DNA of 64,000 nucleotides from JBCDKH01 sp964388485. Its GTDB lineage: Bacteria > Planctomycetota > Phycisphaerae > Tepidisphaerales > Tepidisphaeraceae. Every line of letters begins with the position of its first letter. The first letter of the stretch is position 1. Both the position numbers and the translations under genes were made by a program. Of this stretch, positions 17,598 to 26,394 are shown piece after piece. The notes beneath the pieces were generated by a model that worked only from the letters and a program-made list of their open reading frames with translations, was not told the origin of the DNA and did not search any database. The DNA is taken from the NCBI GenBank assembly GCA_964388485.1, contig CAYMAS010000013.1, positions 17,230 through 81,229 on the forward strand, written 5' to 3'.

Positions 17598-19244
17598 ATG
17601 CCTCGCACCACCGGCGACGCTTCATCGACAACACCTCACTTCGCTTCCTCTTCCGACTCTGACGGAGCAGCGACCGCTGTCGCCCCCGGACTGTCGTCCA
17701 GCGTCGCGGTCTCGGCATCGGATCGAGGCCTGCTGCTCGATCGCGTGGCGGAAGGCATTGAGCGACGCGTCGGCCGCCAGCGGTTCGCCGTCTGGTTCTG
17801 CAAGAGCGTCCGGCTGGGCCTGGGTCGGCCCGGTGAGACGGACACTCTGGAAGTGGTGGTTGCCAACGACTTCGTGTGCGACTGGATTCGCCGACACTTT
17901 GATGCCGCCGTCCGGGAGGCGGCGTGCGAGACGTTCAACGCGACGGCCGATGTTCGCTATGACGTGCGGGCTGGCGTGTTTGAGGACGATTTCGATCAGC
18001 CGAATCTCTTCAAGCTTACGCCGACCGCCTCGCCGACGGGTGGTGCCACACCCGAGCCGGCGGCGTCTCAAGAGACGGCTTCGGCCACCGGCCTCGGCAT
18101 TCCGGCCGTGACGAACGCGGAGTTCCGTCGCAAGCCCGCTGCCGCGGCCAGAGCTTCGGCAGGTCGACTCGACGCTGAGACCGACAAGCTCCGTTACGAC
18201 CTCGATTCGTTCCTCATCGGTGCCAACAATCAGGTCGCCGCCGAGTGTGCCCGCAGCGTTTCGGAGTCGCCGGGTGCCTTGTACAACCCGTTGTTCATCC
18301 ATGGCGGGGTAGGCTTGGGCAAGACGCACCTGCTCCAAGGCCTCTGTCGCCGCTACGCCGCCCTGCATCCGGCCGGTCGCTGGGCCTACTACACGGCCGA
18401 AGAGTTTACCAATGGTTTCGTCGCCGCCCTTCGTGGCAATCGCGTCGACTCGTTCCGCCGAAAGCTGCGGGACGTCGATTTGCTCGTGATCGACGACGTC
18501 CACTTCCTCGGCGGCAAGAATGCGACGCAGGAAGAGTTTCTCCACACCTTCAACGCCATCGAGGCCGCCGGCCGACACGTGGTAATGGCCAGCGACGCCC
18601 ACCCGAAGACAATCGCCAGCTTCGGCGAAAGCCTCGTTAGCCGATTTGTCAGCGGCATGGTCGCTCGCATCGACCCGCCGTCGCGGGAGATGCGATGCCA
18701 GCTGCTCGATCAGCTCGCCCAACGGCAGGGCCTGAAGCTCGACGCGGAGGTGATCGACTGGATCGCCCGCCGGGTCACGCAGAACGTCCGCGAACTCGAA
18801 GGTGCCATCAACCGCATGAACGCTCACGTGACGCTGGCGAACCGCAAGGCAGATGTGCTGCTGGCTCAGGAAGTGTTGGGCGATCTCGACCGACAGATGA
18901 ACCAGCCGGTGCGGGCCGAGCAGGTGTTCACCGCCGCTTGCGAGTTGTTCGGCCTCGAGCGATCGGACCTCATGAGCGGCAGCCGGCAGCGGACGATCTC
19001 GCTCGCCCGATCGATGGCGATGTACCTGACCCGCAAGCTGACGAGCCTGAGCTATCCGGAGATCGCCAGCCGAATGGGCAAGCGCAATCACTCGACCGTC
19101 ATCAGCGCCTGCCGGCGAATCGAGGCGTCGATCAAGAAGAACGAAACGGTTGTCTGGTCGACCAGCACCGGCGAACGTGGCGAACCGGCGGGCGACGTCG
19201 CGCAGCGGCTCGAAGACCTGGCGCGGGCAGCCGTTGTCGATTGA
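17598..19244 (+). CDS. dnaA: DnaA-like replication initiator, divergent paralogue
   Basis: A 548-residue AAA+ initiator. Domain I-like residues 40-110 (RVGRQRFAVWFCKSVRL, FVCDWIRRHFDAAV) are followed by a linker, then the ATPase domain: FLIGANNQVAAECARSV, Walker A GGVGLGKTHLLQG near residue 235, Walker B LLVIDDVHFLGG and VMASDAHP. Domain IV reads RTISLARSMAMYLTRKLTSLS and GKRNHSTVISACRRI. In canonical DnaA the last motif is GGRDHTTVLHA; here the Asp, first Thr and final His are Asn, Ser and Ser. This suggests altered DNA recognition. A second, canonical dnaA is at 54410-55936. Confidence 0.92.
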   Translation: MPRTTGDASSTTPHFASSSDSDGAATAVAPGLSSSVAVSASDRGLLLDRVAEGIERRVGRQRFAVWFCKSVRLGLGRPGETDTLEVVVANDFVCDWIRRHFDAAVREAACETFNATADVRYDVRAGVFEDDFDQPNLFKLTPTASPTGGATPEPAASQETASATGLGIPAVTNAEFRRKPAAAARASAGRLDAETDKLRYDLDSFLIGANNQVAAECARSVSESPGALYNPLFIHGGVGLGKTHLLQGLCRRYAALHPAGRWAYYTAEEFTNGFVAALRGNRVDSFRRKLRDVDLLVIDDVHFLGGKNATQEEFLHTFNAIEAAGRHVVMASDAHPKTIASFGESLVSRFVSGMVARIDPPSREMRCQLLDQLAQRQGLKLDAEVIDWIARRVTQNVRELEGAINRMNAHVTLANRKADVLLAQEVLGDLDRQMNQPVRAEQVFTAACELFGLERSDLMSGSRQRTISLARSMAMYLTRKLTSLSYPEIASRMGKRNHSTVISACRRIEASIKKNETVVWSTSTGERGEPAGDVAQRLEDLARAAVVD

Positions 19245-19267
19245 GCGGGCCCTCCACCATGAGGCAC

Positions 19268-22081
19268 TCATCTCGTGAGCGACTCGTCGTTTAGCGGAAC
19301 GGACAACACCGGCGGCAATGAACCACTGCCGGTGCCGAGCAGGAGTTCGCCCTCACGCCACGCCAACGCTGTCGGCGAGACGTTCCGTGGCAGGTCGAAC
19401 AACAGAGGAGGGCTGGATGGTTCGTCGAGCCGCACCTCGACCAGACATTCGCCGCTGCCCCGCTTTACCTTCGCGGCGATCCAGAGCGTCGAGCCGTCGG
19501 GCGACAGCAGGCTGTCCCGATGCTCGGTCATCGAGCGGTCGAGGTCGAACGCCCACGTGCCAACGATCTCGCCATCGGCCGAGAGTTGTGTGACGCCCAG
19601 CGAATGGATCATCGCAAAGCTCCCGTCGGACAGGCGGAGCGCGTCGTAGAGGCCGAAACGGTCTTTGCCGAATTGGACAGTTTTGAAGTCGAGGTTGAGG
19701 CCATCGAGGTGGGCGATGAGGAGTGAGCGGAGATTCGTCCACTCGCCCGTCTCTCGATCGAGCCGGCTGATGAACGGATCAACGCCGAACCGATGGCCCG
19801 CGACCAGGATCGTTTCGTCGCCGACAGCCAGCACCTTGGGATTCTGTGTTTCGCTCCGCGGCGGGAACGAGTCGACGCCTCGTGCCGACCATTGACCGGA
19901 GAAGGGATCGAGCGTCGCCACGGTCGGAGTCACCATCACGCCCGACACGACCGACGGCGTCCCCGCGGCATCGACGGTGACCGCTCCGAGCGTCGACGTC
20001 GGCAGCCCGGCCTGTCTGCCGATCGCGGTCAATTGGCTAGTCGACAAGTCGAGCCGCCGCAGTCCCTTGGACGCATCGACGAGCCACGCCGTCTTGCCGT
20101 GCTGCGTGACATCGACCACGTTCGGCAGGTCGAGCCGCCGCGACCCGCGCGAGTTGGTCGCGGTCGTGTTGCCGCGGTTCGCATTGTGCAGGACGAGCCA
20201 ATCGTGGCCGTGGACGAGGATCTTGAGGACCTCGCCCGCCCGCTCCGGCAATTGAATGTCGCTCGCCGGCTTCGGATCCAGTTTTGCGAGAGTCGGCAGG
20301 GTGGACGGCTTCCGCGGCGTCCGTTTCCGCCGCGCCTCTCGGCCGGTTCGATCAATCGGCTCCGGCAGCAACGCCAATTGTCGTTCCGCCCACGCCTCGT
20401 CGCCGATCGATTCGATCATGCGGCGGCGGAAGTCGCTGATCGACTGTTTCTCCTTCGCACTCGCCAGCTCGATCAGCCGCTCGACGGCGTCTTGGGCGAC
20501 AGTCGGCTCGACGTCTTTGATCTCGCTGACGTGCTGCCACATTTGGAGGCGGCGATCTCGATCCTCGGCCAGAGACTGATCGTCGAGCGACGCCGCCACG
20601 TAGTCCGCCACGTGCCGCCGCCGCCGTTCGAGCTCCTCATCCCACGTCGTCGCCAACGCCTTCGCCTGGGCAGGCGTTAGTGGCCAGCCGAAGTCCTGAC
20701 CTTCTCGCATGCCTCGCGGCCGTCCGCCCGGCAGCTGTCGCCGCAGCTCTTCGGCCGTGTGGAGGTATTCGCCCGATACGTAGTTCAAGCCCGTTCGGTT
20801 GTCCGCCCAGCCTTCTTGACGGAGGCCTGCCCAGGAAAAGCCGAAGCCGAACCGTTCTACGAATTCACCCCACGCAATTGCTCGCCGCAGGAAGTAGAGC
20901 CGCTCCGGCTCGCCCATCGGCCGCGTGATCAAGCCAGAGCTGCGACCAAAGGCGATACTAACATCGTCGCGGTAGCGGGCCCGCAGGAACTCCAACGCCG
21001 GCTTCGGATCTTCCGGGGCAAAAAATGTCGCCAGTTCCAGCAGCCGAACCTCGTGACGGAACCGGGCGAGCCATGCTTCCGTCGCCTGGTACGCCCCGCC
21101 AATGCTTTGCCGCTGCATCACCATCGCCTGCCCGAGCAGACGTTCTGCCATTTCTTCGTTCGCCTCCTGCCGCGCCACCCCCGCCGGCTTCGTAGCAAGG
21201 GCGAGCACCGCATCGGCAACCTCCTTCGCCAACGCCTCCCGATCGCCGACCGTGCCGACGCGAACAAGTCTTGTCGGCACCCCCACGCCGTCCCAAACCG
21301 TCGCCGTTACCTCAATCGTCACCTGATCGAACGGCACGCCCTCCCAGTCGACCTCGCGATACTCGCCCCAGATCCATCGGTCTGCGACCTCCTGCCAACG
21401 GTCGGGATCGCCCGCCAGCCCCGCCAACGCCAGTCGCTGCTCGCCGGCACCTTCCGGAACGCTCGGGAACGTCAGCAGTCGCACGTCGGGCCGTTCGGCG
21501 GCGGCGAGGGTTTGCATGAGCCTGTCGCCGAAGTCGTCGATCCTTTCCGTGCCGGTGGTGTTGGTGAAGAAGAGCGGCGCGACGGCCAGGTCGTTCCGCT
21601 GAGCTTCCTGCTGTTCGAGTCCGGCTCGAATGGCATCGGTGGCGGCGGTCACTGCAGCGTCGAGATCCGGACGAGCCGGATGGATCATGCACGTTGCCGA
21701 GGCAAGGACGTCAGCCCGGACCGGGTCGATCACGTCCAGTCGTATCTGCCACGTGCTGACGTCGTCGCGTGTAGCGATCGGCAGCACGACGAGGTCTGTC
21801 GCGACGCCCTTGCCGGTCGAAAGCAGCCGGCGTTGGGCGAGGCTGAGCGTGAGTTCCTCGACGCGATCATCCGTCGCCTGGCGATCGACCCACTGGACGT
21901 CGTCCATCCGCGTCGCCAAGGTCGCCGCGACCAGCTCGACCGCCGACTCGGCCTCGTTCAGATACTTCCAATGTTCGAACGCCACCCGCGTCGGCAGCAT
22001 CGCCACCGTCGGCTGATCCGCCTTGGAGGCGGTGAGCGTCGCCAGGAGAACGAGCAGCGTGGCAATCGATCGAAAGGACAC
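19268..22081 (-). CDS. Large exported protein with probable C-terminal beta-propeller
   Basis: A 937-residue protein starting at GTG 22081 with a signal peptide (RSIATLLVLLATLTASKA). The N-terminal 250 residues (TVAMLPTRVAFEHW, ATRMDDVQWVDRQ, DLVVLPIATRDD) resemble the lipoprotein/CsgG- or TolB-like fold used to summarise several activities, but this is tentative. The centre is alpha-helical and charged. From about residue 600 a repeated pattern of short strands with Asp and Trp (HDWLVLHNANRG, KTAWLVDASKGLRRLD, GVDPFISRLDRETGEWTNLR, LLSPDGSTLWIAAKV) looks like a beta-propeller. Function unknown. It converges with dnaA-1 and is divergent from the cyclo-ligase gene. Confidence 0.7.
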   Translation of the reverse strand: MSFRSIATLLVLLATLTASKADQPTVAMLPTRVAFEHWKYLNEAESAVELVAATLATRMDDVQWVDRQATDDRVEELTLSLAQRRLLSTGKGVATDLVVLPIATRDDVSTWQIRLDVIDPVRADVLASATCMIHPARPDLDAAVTAATDAIRAGLEQQEAQRNDLAVAPLFFTNTTGTERIDDFGDRLMQTLAAAERPDVRLLTFPSVPEGAGEQRLALAGLAGDPDRWQEVADRWIWGEYREVDWEGVPFDQVTIEVTATVWDGVGVPTRLVRVGTVGDREALAKEVADAVLALATKPAGVARQEANEEMAERLLGQAMVMQRQSIGGAYQATEAWLARFRHEVRLLELATFFAPEDPKPALEFLRARYRDDVSIAFGRSSGLITRPMGEPERLYFLRRAIAWGEFVERFGFGFSWAGLRQEGWADNRTGLNYVSGEYLHTAEELRRQLPGGRPRGMREGQDFGWPLTPAQAKALATTWDEELERRRRHVADYVAASLDDQSLAEDRDRRLQMWQHVSEIKDVEPTVAQDAVERLIELASAKEKQSISDFRRRMIESIGDEAWAERQLALLPEPIDRTGREARRKRTPRKPSTLPTLAKLDPKPASDIQLPERAGEVLKILVHGHDWLVLHNANRGNTTATNSRGSRRLDLPNVVDVTQHGKTAWLVDASKGLRRLDLSTSQLTAIGRQAGLPTSTLGAVTVDAAGTPSVVSGVMVTPTVATLDPFSGQWSARGVDSFPPRSETQNPKVLAVGDETILVAGHRFGVDPFISRLDRETGEWTNLRSLLIAHLDGLNLDFKTVQFGKDRFGLYDALRLSDGSFAMIHSLGVTQLSADGEIVGTWAFDLDRSMTEHRDSLLSPDGSTLWIAAKVKRGSGECLVEVRLDEPSSPPLLFDLPRNVSPTALAWREGELLLGTGSGSLPPVLSVPLNDESLTR

Positions 22082-22135
22082 AGAGCGACTTTACGTGCTC
22101 TCGGCGGACCCTGGACCCGCTCGTATCGTGTCGGT

Positions 22136-22675
22136 GTGTCGATTGCAGACGCCAAGTCGAAGCTGCGTCAGCGACTGGGCGAGGCGATACATTCCAGGCC
22201 GGAGATCACGGCTCAGGTGCTTCGGCTGCCGGAGTGGCAACAGGCGGCGGCGGTCGTCCTCTTCGCCTCCATCGGCCACGAGCCGGACACGCGACACCTG
22301 TTGATCGACGCGTGGCGAAGGAAGAAGCCGACCTTCGCGACGCGGGTCGACGACACCTGCGTCACGGTTCCGACCCAACCAGCCACGCTCTGGCGACTCG
22401 GCCAGTACCGCGTGCCCGAGCCTCTGGGCGATGCCGTGACTCCGCCGCCTAAGTCGCTCGTGATCGTGCCGGGCGTTGCCTTCTCCCGCACCGGCCAACG
22501 GCTCGGTCGCGGCGGCGGGCATTACGACCGGCTGCTCGCGAGCCTCGTCGAACCCGTGGCCGTCGGCATCTGTAGTGACGAGCGACTGCTCGACGATCTG
22601 CCCGTCGAGCCGCACGACCGGCGTATGGACGTCATCGTCACGCCCACGCAGGTTGTACGGCCGCCTCAGGGTTGA
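22136..22675 (+). CDS. 5-formyltetrahydrofolate cyclo-ligase
   Basis: A 179-residue enzyme that converts 5-formyl-THF to 5,10-methenyl-THF with ATP. The diagnostic motif GQRLGRGGGHYDRLL is near residue 120, followed by AVGICSDERLLDDLPVEPHDRRMDVIVTP, as in the MTHFS/YgfA family. N-terminal AKSKLRQRLGEAI fits the usual start. The start used is GTG 22136; the same frame is open far upstream, opposite the large exported protein gene, but that part is a shadow. About 55 bases separate it from the divergent neighbour. Confidence 0.9.
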   Translation: MSIADAKSKLRQRLGEAIHSRPEITAQVLRLPEWQQAAAVVLFASIGHEPDTRHLLIDAWRRKKPTFATRVDDTCVTVPTQPATLWRLGQYRVPEPLGDAVTPPPKSLVIVPGVAFSRTGQRLGRGGGHYDRLLASLVEPVAVGICSDERLLDDLPVEPHDRRMDVIVTPTQVVRPPQG

Positions 22676-22738
22676 TAATCTTGCGTCTCCCGCGGCGTCA
22701 GGATGATGCCGCTTCGCCCGCACAAGGAAGGTAAGCCG

Positions 22739-23893
22739 ATGGCCCGTCTCCGTAACTCATCCCGTCGCCGTGGTCGTCTCGTCAGCCGCGTCGGTGTTGG
22801 TCTGCTGCTCGTCGGCTGCGCCGCCTTCGGCGTGTATGCGATGTCCGGCGGTGACGAAGAGGTCGCCCGACAGGAAGAAGCTCCTGCCATTCCGATAACG
22901 CCGCCGCCGACAAAGGTCGAGACGGAAGAACCTCAACGAATCACGCCAATTCTTCGCAGCGTCACGCCGACCAAGCCGCAGGGCGAAGCCATTGTCGCCG
23001 GGGATGAGTGGGACCTGTCTGAAGAACCCGACGTCGCCGCCGAGGCCGCGCAGCTTGCTTCTGCTCCCGCCAATCCGCAGGTCGATGCCCTGCTTCAGCC
23101 CGAGCAGCGTCCCGCCGCCCCCACCGGCGACTTTCTGGCCGAGGCCAAGACGCTGACGGACGTTGGTGACGTTCTCGGTGCCCGCGAGATCCTCAACACC
23201 GCCCTTCAAAGCGGCACCCTCGATTCAGCCAAGCTCGACGAAGTCAAGCAACGCCTCCGCACGCTCAACCGCGTCATCGTCTTCACGCCCAGTACCCGAT
23301 ACGCCGCTGACCCGTTTCAAGGCACGCACACCGTCCAGCCGGGTGACCTTCTGAGCAAGATCGCCCTGCCCCTCGACGTGCCGTACGGCCTGATCGCCCG
23401 CATCAACGGCGTCCGCCCGGACCGCATCCGCGTCGGCCAGTCGCTCAAAACCCTCAAGGGCCCGCTCTTCGCCGAAGTGAGCAAAAGCACGTTCGAGATG
23501 GACGTCTACCTCGGCAACCTGCCCGGTCGGCCCGGCAGCGTCTACCTCACGAGCTTCCCCGTCGGCCTCGGTGCCGACAGCTCCACGCCCACCGGCATTT
23601 GGGAAGTCACCCGCGGCTCCAAACTCGTCAATCCTGAGTGGACGAACCCACGCACGAACGAGGTCTACGGCCGCGATGATCCTGAGAACCCGCTGGGTGA
23701 ACGCTGGATCGGCCTGACCGGCGTCGCGGGCAACGCCCTGGGCCAGCCGAGCTACGGCATCCACGGCACCATCGAGCCCGAAACCATCGGCACCAACGCG
23801 AGCATGGGCTGCATCCGCCTCGGCGATGCGGATGTCGAGATGGTCTACGACATGCTCAGCGAGGGCAAGAGCCTCGTTGCGGTCGTCGAGTAA
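22739..23893 (+). CDS. LysM and L,D-transpeptidase (YkuD) protein
   Basis: A 384-residue envelope protein. After a short basic N-terminus there is a membrane/signal segment (RVGVGLLLVGCAAFGVYAM), a disordered Pro/Glu-rich stretch, then a LysM peptidoglycan-binding repeat (HTVQPGDLLSKIALPLDVPYGLI to VGQSLKTL near residue 200-240) and a YkuD domain with YGIHGT and SMGCIRLGDADVEMVYDML; the catalytic Cys is about residue 358. Such enzymes make 3-3 crosslinks or attach proteins to peptidoglycan. The ATG at 22739 has a strong AAGGAAGG ribosome site; an in-frame ATG upstream at 22703 lacks one. Confidence 0.92.
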   Translation: MARLRNSSRRRGRLVSRVGVGLLLVGCAAFGVYAMSGGDEEVARQEEAPAIPITPPPTKVETEEPQRITPILRSVTPTKPQGEAIVAGDEWDLSEEPDVAAEAAQLASAPANPQVDALLQPEQRPAAPTGDFLAEAKTLTDVGDVLGAREILNTALQSGTLDSAKLDEVKQRLRTLNRVIVFTPSTRYAADPFQGTHTVQPGDLLSKIALPLDVPYGLIARINGVRPDRIRVGQSLKTLKGPLFAEVSKSTFEMDVYLGNLPGRPGSVYLTSFPVGLGADSSTPTGIWEVTRGSKLVNPEWTNPRTNEVYGRDDPENPLGERWIGLTGVAGNALGQPSYGIHGTIEPETIGTNASMGCIRLGDADVEMVYDMLSEGKSLVAVVE

Positions 23894-23898
23894 GCAGT

Positions 23899-24750
23899 TT
23901 AAAGCCGCCCCATGCGGTTCGACACTGACAACTTTGCGAACATCTGCTGAAAATGGGCAGGTGTCACGTCACCCGCGCGTTCGTTGCCGGTGAGATTCGC
24001 CGCTTGCAGGACGACGTCGAGCGCGTCGCCGCACACGTTGCTCAGCGGGTTTCGGATCGTCTTGCGACGCTGCTGGAACACGTCTCCGACGAAGCGGCCG
24101 AAGGCAGCGAGGTCGCCATCGACCTGGACCCGCCGCGCTAGCCGGACGAGCGACGAGTCGATCTTCGGCTGCGGCCAAAACGCGGATGGCGGCAGCGTCC
24201 GAAGTACTTCCACCTCCGCCAGCGACTGCGCGACGACCGACAGCGGCCCGTACGCCTTGCCGTCTTCCGGCCCGGCCCGCAGACGTTCGGCGACCTCTTT
24301 CTGCACCGTAAAGACCAGCATCGGCGACCCTGCAATCAGCAGCTCGATCACCAGCGGCGACGCGATGTTGTACGGCAGGTTCGCCACCAGCTTTGCCCCG
24401 GTGATCGCTGCCATATGCACCGCCGGGTGGAGCGCGTGTTTTGATGCCAACGCATCGCCCTCGACGATCTCGACCGGCTGATTCGCGTACCGCTCCCGTG
24501 CCGCCGCGGCGAGATCGCGGTCGATCTCCACCGCCAGGACACGTGCACCACGAGCAAGCAGCTCGTCTGTCAGCGTCCCGGTGCCCGGACCGACCTCGAT
24601 GACCTGCTCGTCTTCTGAAAGGTCCGCCGCATCAACGATGCGGCGGACCAGAGCTGGCTCGACCATGAAGTTCTGCCCGAACCGATGCCGCGGCCGCATG
24701 CCGGCTGCTGAGAGCACCGCGTCGATTTCTCGCTTCGTCTGCGGCACCAC
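23899..24750 (-). CDS. rsmA: 16S rRNA dimethyladenosine transferase
   Basis: A 283-residue KsgA/RsmA methyltransferase that dimethylates two adjacent adenosines near the 3' end of 16S rRNA. It has RPRHRFGQNFMVEPALVRRIV, the SAM motif VIEVGPGTGTLTDELLARG, VLAVEIDRDLA, the catalytic motif LVANLPYNIASPLV and the C-terminal FVGDVFQQRRKTIRNPL. The start is GTG. It lies 27 bases downstream of the coiled-coil membrane protein gene on the same strand and converges with the L,D-transpeptidase gene. Confidence 0.95.
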   Translation of the reverse strand: MVPQTKREIDAVLSAAGMRPRHRFGQNFMVEPALVRRIVDAADLSEDEQVIEVGPGTGTLTDELLARGARVLAVEIDRDLAAAARERYANQPVEIVEGDALASKHALHPAVHMAAITGAKLVANLPYNIASPLVIELLIAGSPMLVFTVQKEVAERLRAGPEDGKAYGPLSVVAQSLAEVEVLRTLPPSAFWPQPKIDSSLVRLARRVQVDGDLAAFGRFVGDVFQQRRKTIRNPLSNVCGDALDVVLQAANLTGNERAGDVTPAHFQQMFAKLSVSNRMGRL

Positions 24751-24777
24751 CCTTTGTAGGACCGGCCACAGTCGGCA

Positions 24778-26202
24778 CTAGCGGAGCGCGTTCTCGTAGT
24801 AACCGATGAGCGCCAGAAGCTGGTTCTGGTTGACAATCGTCTTGCCCAACGCCTGCGCCTCGCGACGAACGGCTTCGTACTCGCGAAGGTCCTGCTCGGC
24901 CTGACGGATGTTGTTGGCGATGACAACGTTCTGCTGCTCTTCGCGGGTGTACTGCGGAATCTGCGGACGACGCCCCAGGACGACGATGTCGGTGTCGACG
25001 GTCACGCCGTCCACCGTCTCGCCGCCGAACTCTTCGATGAGCCCGCCGATTTCGCGGCCTTCGCTCTCGCTGAAGAGACCGTCACCGTTGAAGTCGTATT
25101 CGCCGTAGATGTAGAAGCGACGCGGCGAGTTACGGTCGTAGGCCAAGTTGGCGATCAAGTCGCCCTCCCGAAGCCGTTGGCCGGGGGTGAGGGCGACGAT
25201 CCGAGCCTCGCTGCTGGTCTCGCCGACCGAGACGAGTTCGATGGAGCCCTTGCCACGAATGAGTCGGATGCTGGCCAGATCTTCCGGATCACCTTCGAGC
25301 TTCGGGACGCCGGCCGTCTGGTCGTAGACGGAGAAGGTCATGCCCCGCGTCACGCCGTTGCGGCGGCCGAGGTCGACGGTGAGACGGCCATCCGCTCCGG
25401 GCGGGCGGATCACGCTGCCGTCCGGCTGCGTCGTCATTGAGTCGGTGTCGATCTGCCGCCCCACAGCTGCCGTGAAGCCGTCGAGCAACCCGCGAAGCCG
25501 CGAGTTCTCTGCGACCGCGTTGTCGAAGCGATCGAGCGTCTCGTCCATGTTGTCGCCCATGCTCGCAGCAAGCTCGGTCACGTCGTTCTGCAGGTCGGAC
25601 ATCAGGTTCTCGAGCTCCGTCTGGACCGCCTGGGCTGTGGCGATCTGCTCGTTGACCTCTTCCTGCTTGAGCCGGATTTCCTCCCGCAGACTTGCCACCT
25701 GATCGTCGTAGCGATCCGTCGTCGCTTGAAGCTCCGTGTTCGCCGACGCCAGATCGTCTTCGAGGGCCGCGACGCGATCCTGCAGCGTCTGCACTTCGTT
25801 CAAAGCCGCCTGGGCCGCCTCGTCGAGTGTCGTGACGGTCGTGTCGAGCGACTGGTTCGTCTGGGCGATCCGATCGGCAATCTGCGTCTGAGCCGCGGGA
25901 ACCGAGTCGGCCCCCGTCGCAGCACCGGCGAGTGTCCGGCCTTGGGAAATCGCGTAGAAGAGATCGAGCTGACTCGAGCCGGCTTCCTGCTTGGCGGCAC
26001 GCAAGTTGCGCACCTCTTCGCTCGTCAGGTCGTCGCGCGTGGCAACGTCGCCGAAGGCGTCGGTGGTGTTGTCGAGTTCCGTTTCGAGTTGGCCCTGCTT
26101 CGAGAAGGCAAAGATCGCCAGCACCATGCAGGTGATGCCGAAGACGGTCGAGACGACGGTCCAGGTGATGAGAGCACCTTTGGACGAATTGGCGGCGGCC
26201 AT
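24778..26202 (-). CDS. Single-pass membrane protein with long coiled coil
   Basis: A 474-residue protein. The N-terminus has one membrane helix (ALITWTVVSTVFGITCMVLAIFAF), then a long predicted coiled coil (about residues 60-270, rich in Glu, Gln, Asp, Ala). The C-terminal domain is beta-rich (GRLTVDLGRRNGVTRGMTFSVYD, GSIELVSVGETSSEARIVALTPG, EGDLIANLAYDR) and holds an EF-hand-like DFNGDGLFSESE, then EVGGLIEEFGG-like text. The ATG at 26202 has a perfect AGGAGG five bases upstream; the frame upstream is open but lacks this. No named family recognised; the beta part resembles envelope proteins with an N-terminal anchor. Confidence 0.75.
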   Translation of the reverse strand: MAAANSSKGALITWTVVSTVFGITCMVLAIFAFSKQGQLETELDNTTDAFGDVATRDDLTSEEVRNLRAAKQEAGSSQLDLFYAISQGRTLAGAATGADSVPAAQTQIADRIAQTNQSLDTTVTTLDEAAQAALNEVQTLQDRVAALEDDLASANTELQATTDRYDDQVASLREEIRLKQEEVNEQIATAQAVQTELENLMSDLQNDVTELAASMGDNMDETLDRFDNAVAENSRLRGLLDGFTAAVGRQIDTDSMTTQPDGSVIRPPGADGRLTVDLGRRNGVTRGMTFSVYDQTAGVPKLEGDPEDLASIRLIRGKGSIELVSVGETSSEARIVALTPGQRLREGDLIANLAYDRNSPRRFYIYGEYDFNGDGLFSESEGREIGGLIEEFGGETVDGVTVDTDIVVLGRRPQIPQYTREEQQNVVIANNIRQAEQDLREYEAVRREAQALGKTIVNQNQLLALIGYYENALR

Positions 26203-26394
26203 GGGAACCTCCTGAGAAGCGGCGGCTGGGGTGGATCGTGAACCGGACGGCCACGACGAGGCGGGAACCGACGACGCACAGACGCCGCCGGTCGACTGGC
26301 ATTGTACGGAATTTGCCCCAACCGGCAAGGCCGCCGCCGCCCCGCCTCTATCGACCACCCGTTACCGGACGCCTCAAGCCCTCTACCGTGCCTC

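Noticed and set aside
19268..20680. Overlapping frames opposite the large exported protein
   Set aside because: Antisense shadows with Arg-rich translations.
20759..22135. Long in-frame extension upstream of the folate cyclo-ligase
   Set aside because: Lies opposite the large exported protein gene and has no recognisable domain; the real enzyme starts at the GTG at 22136.
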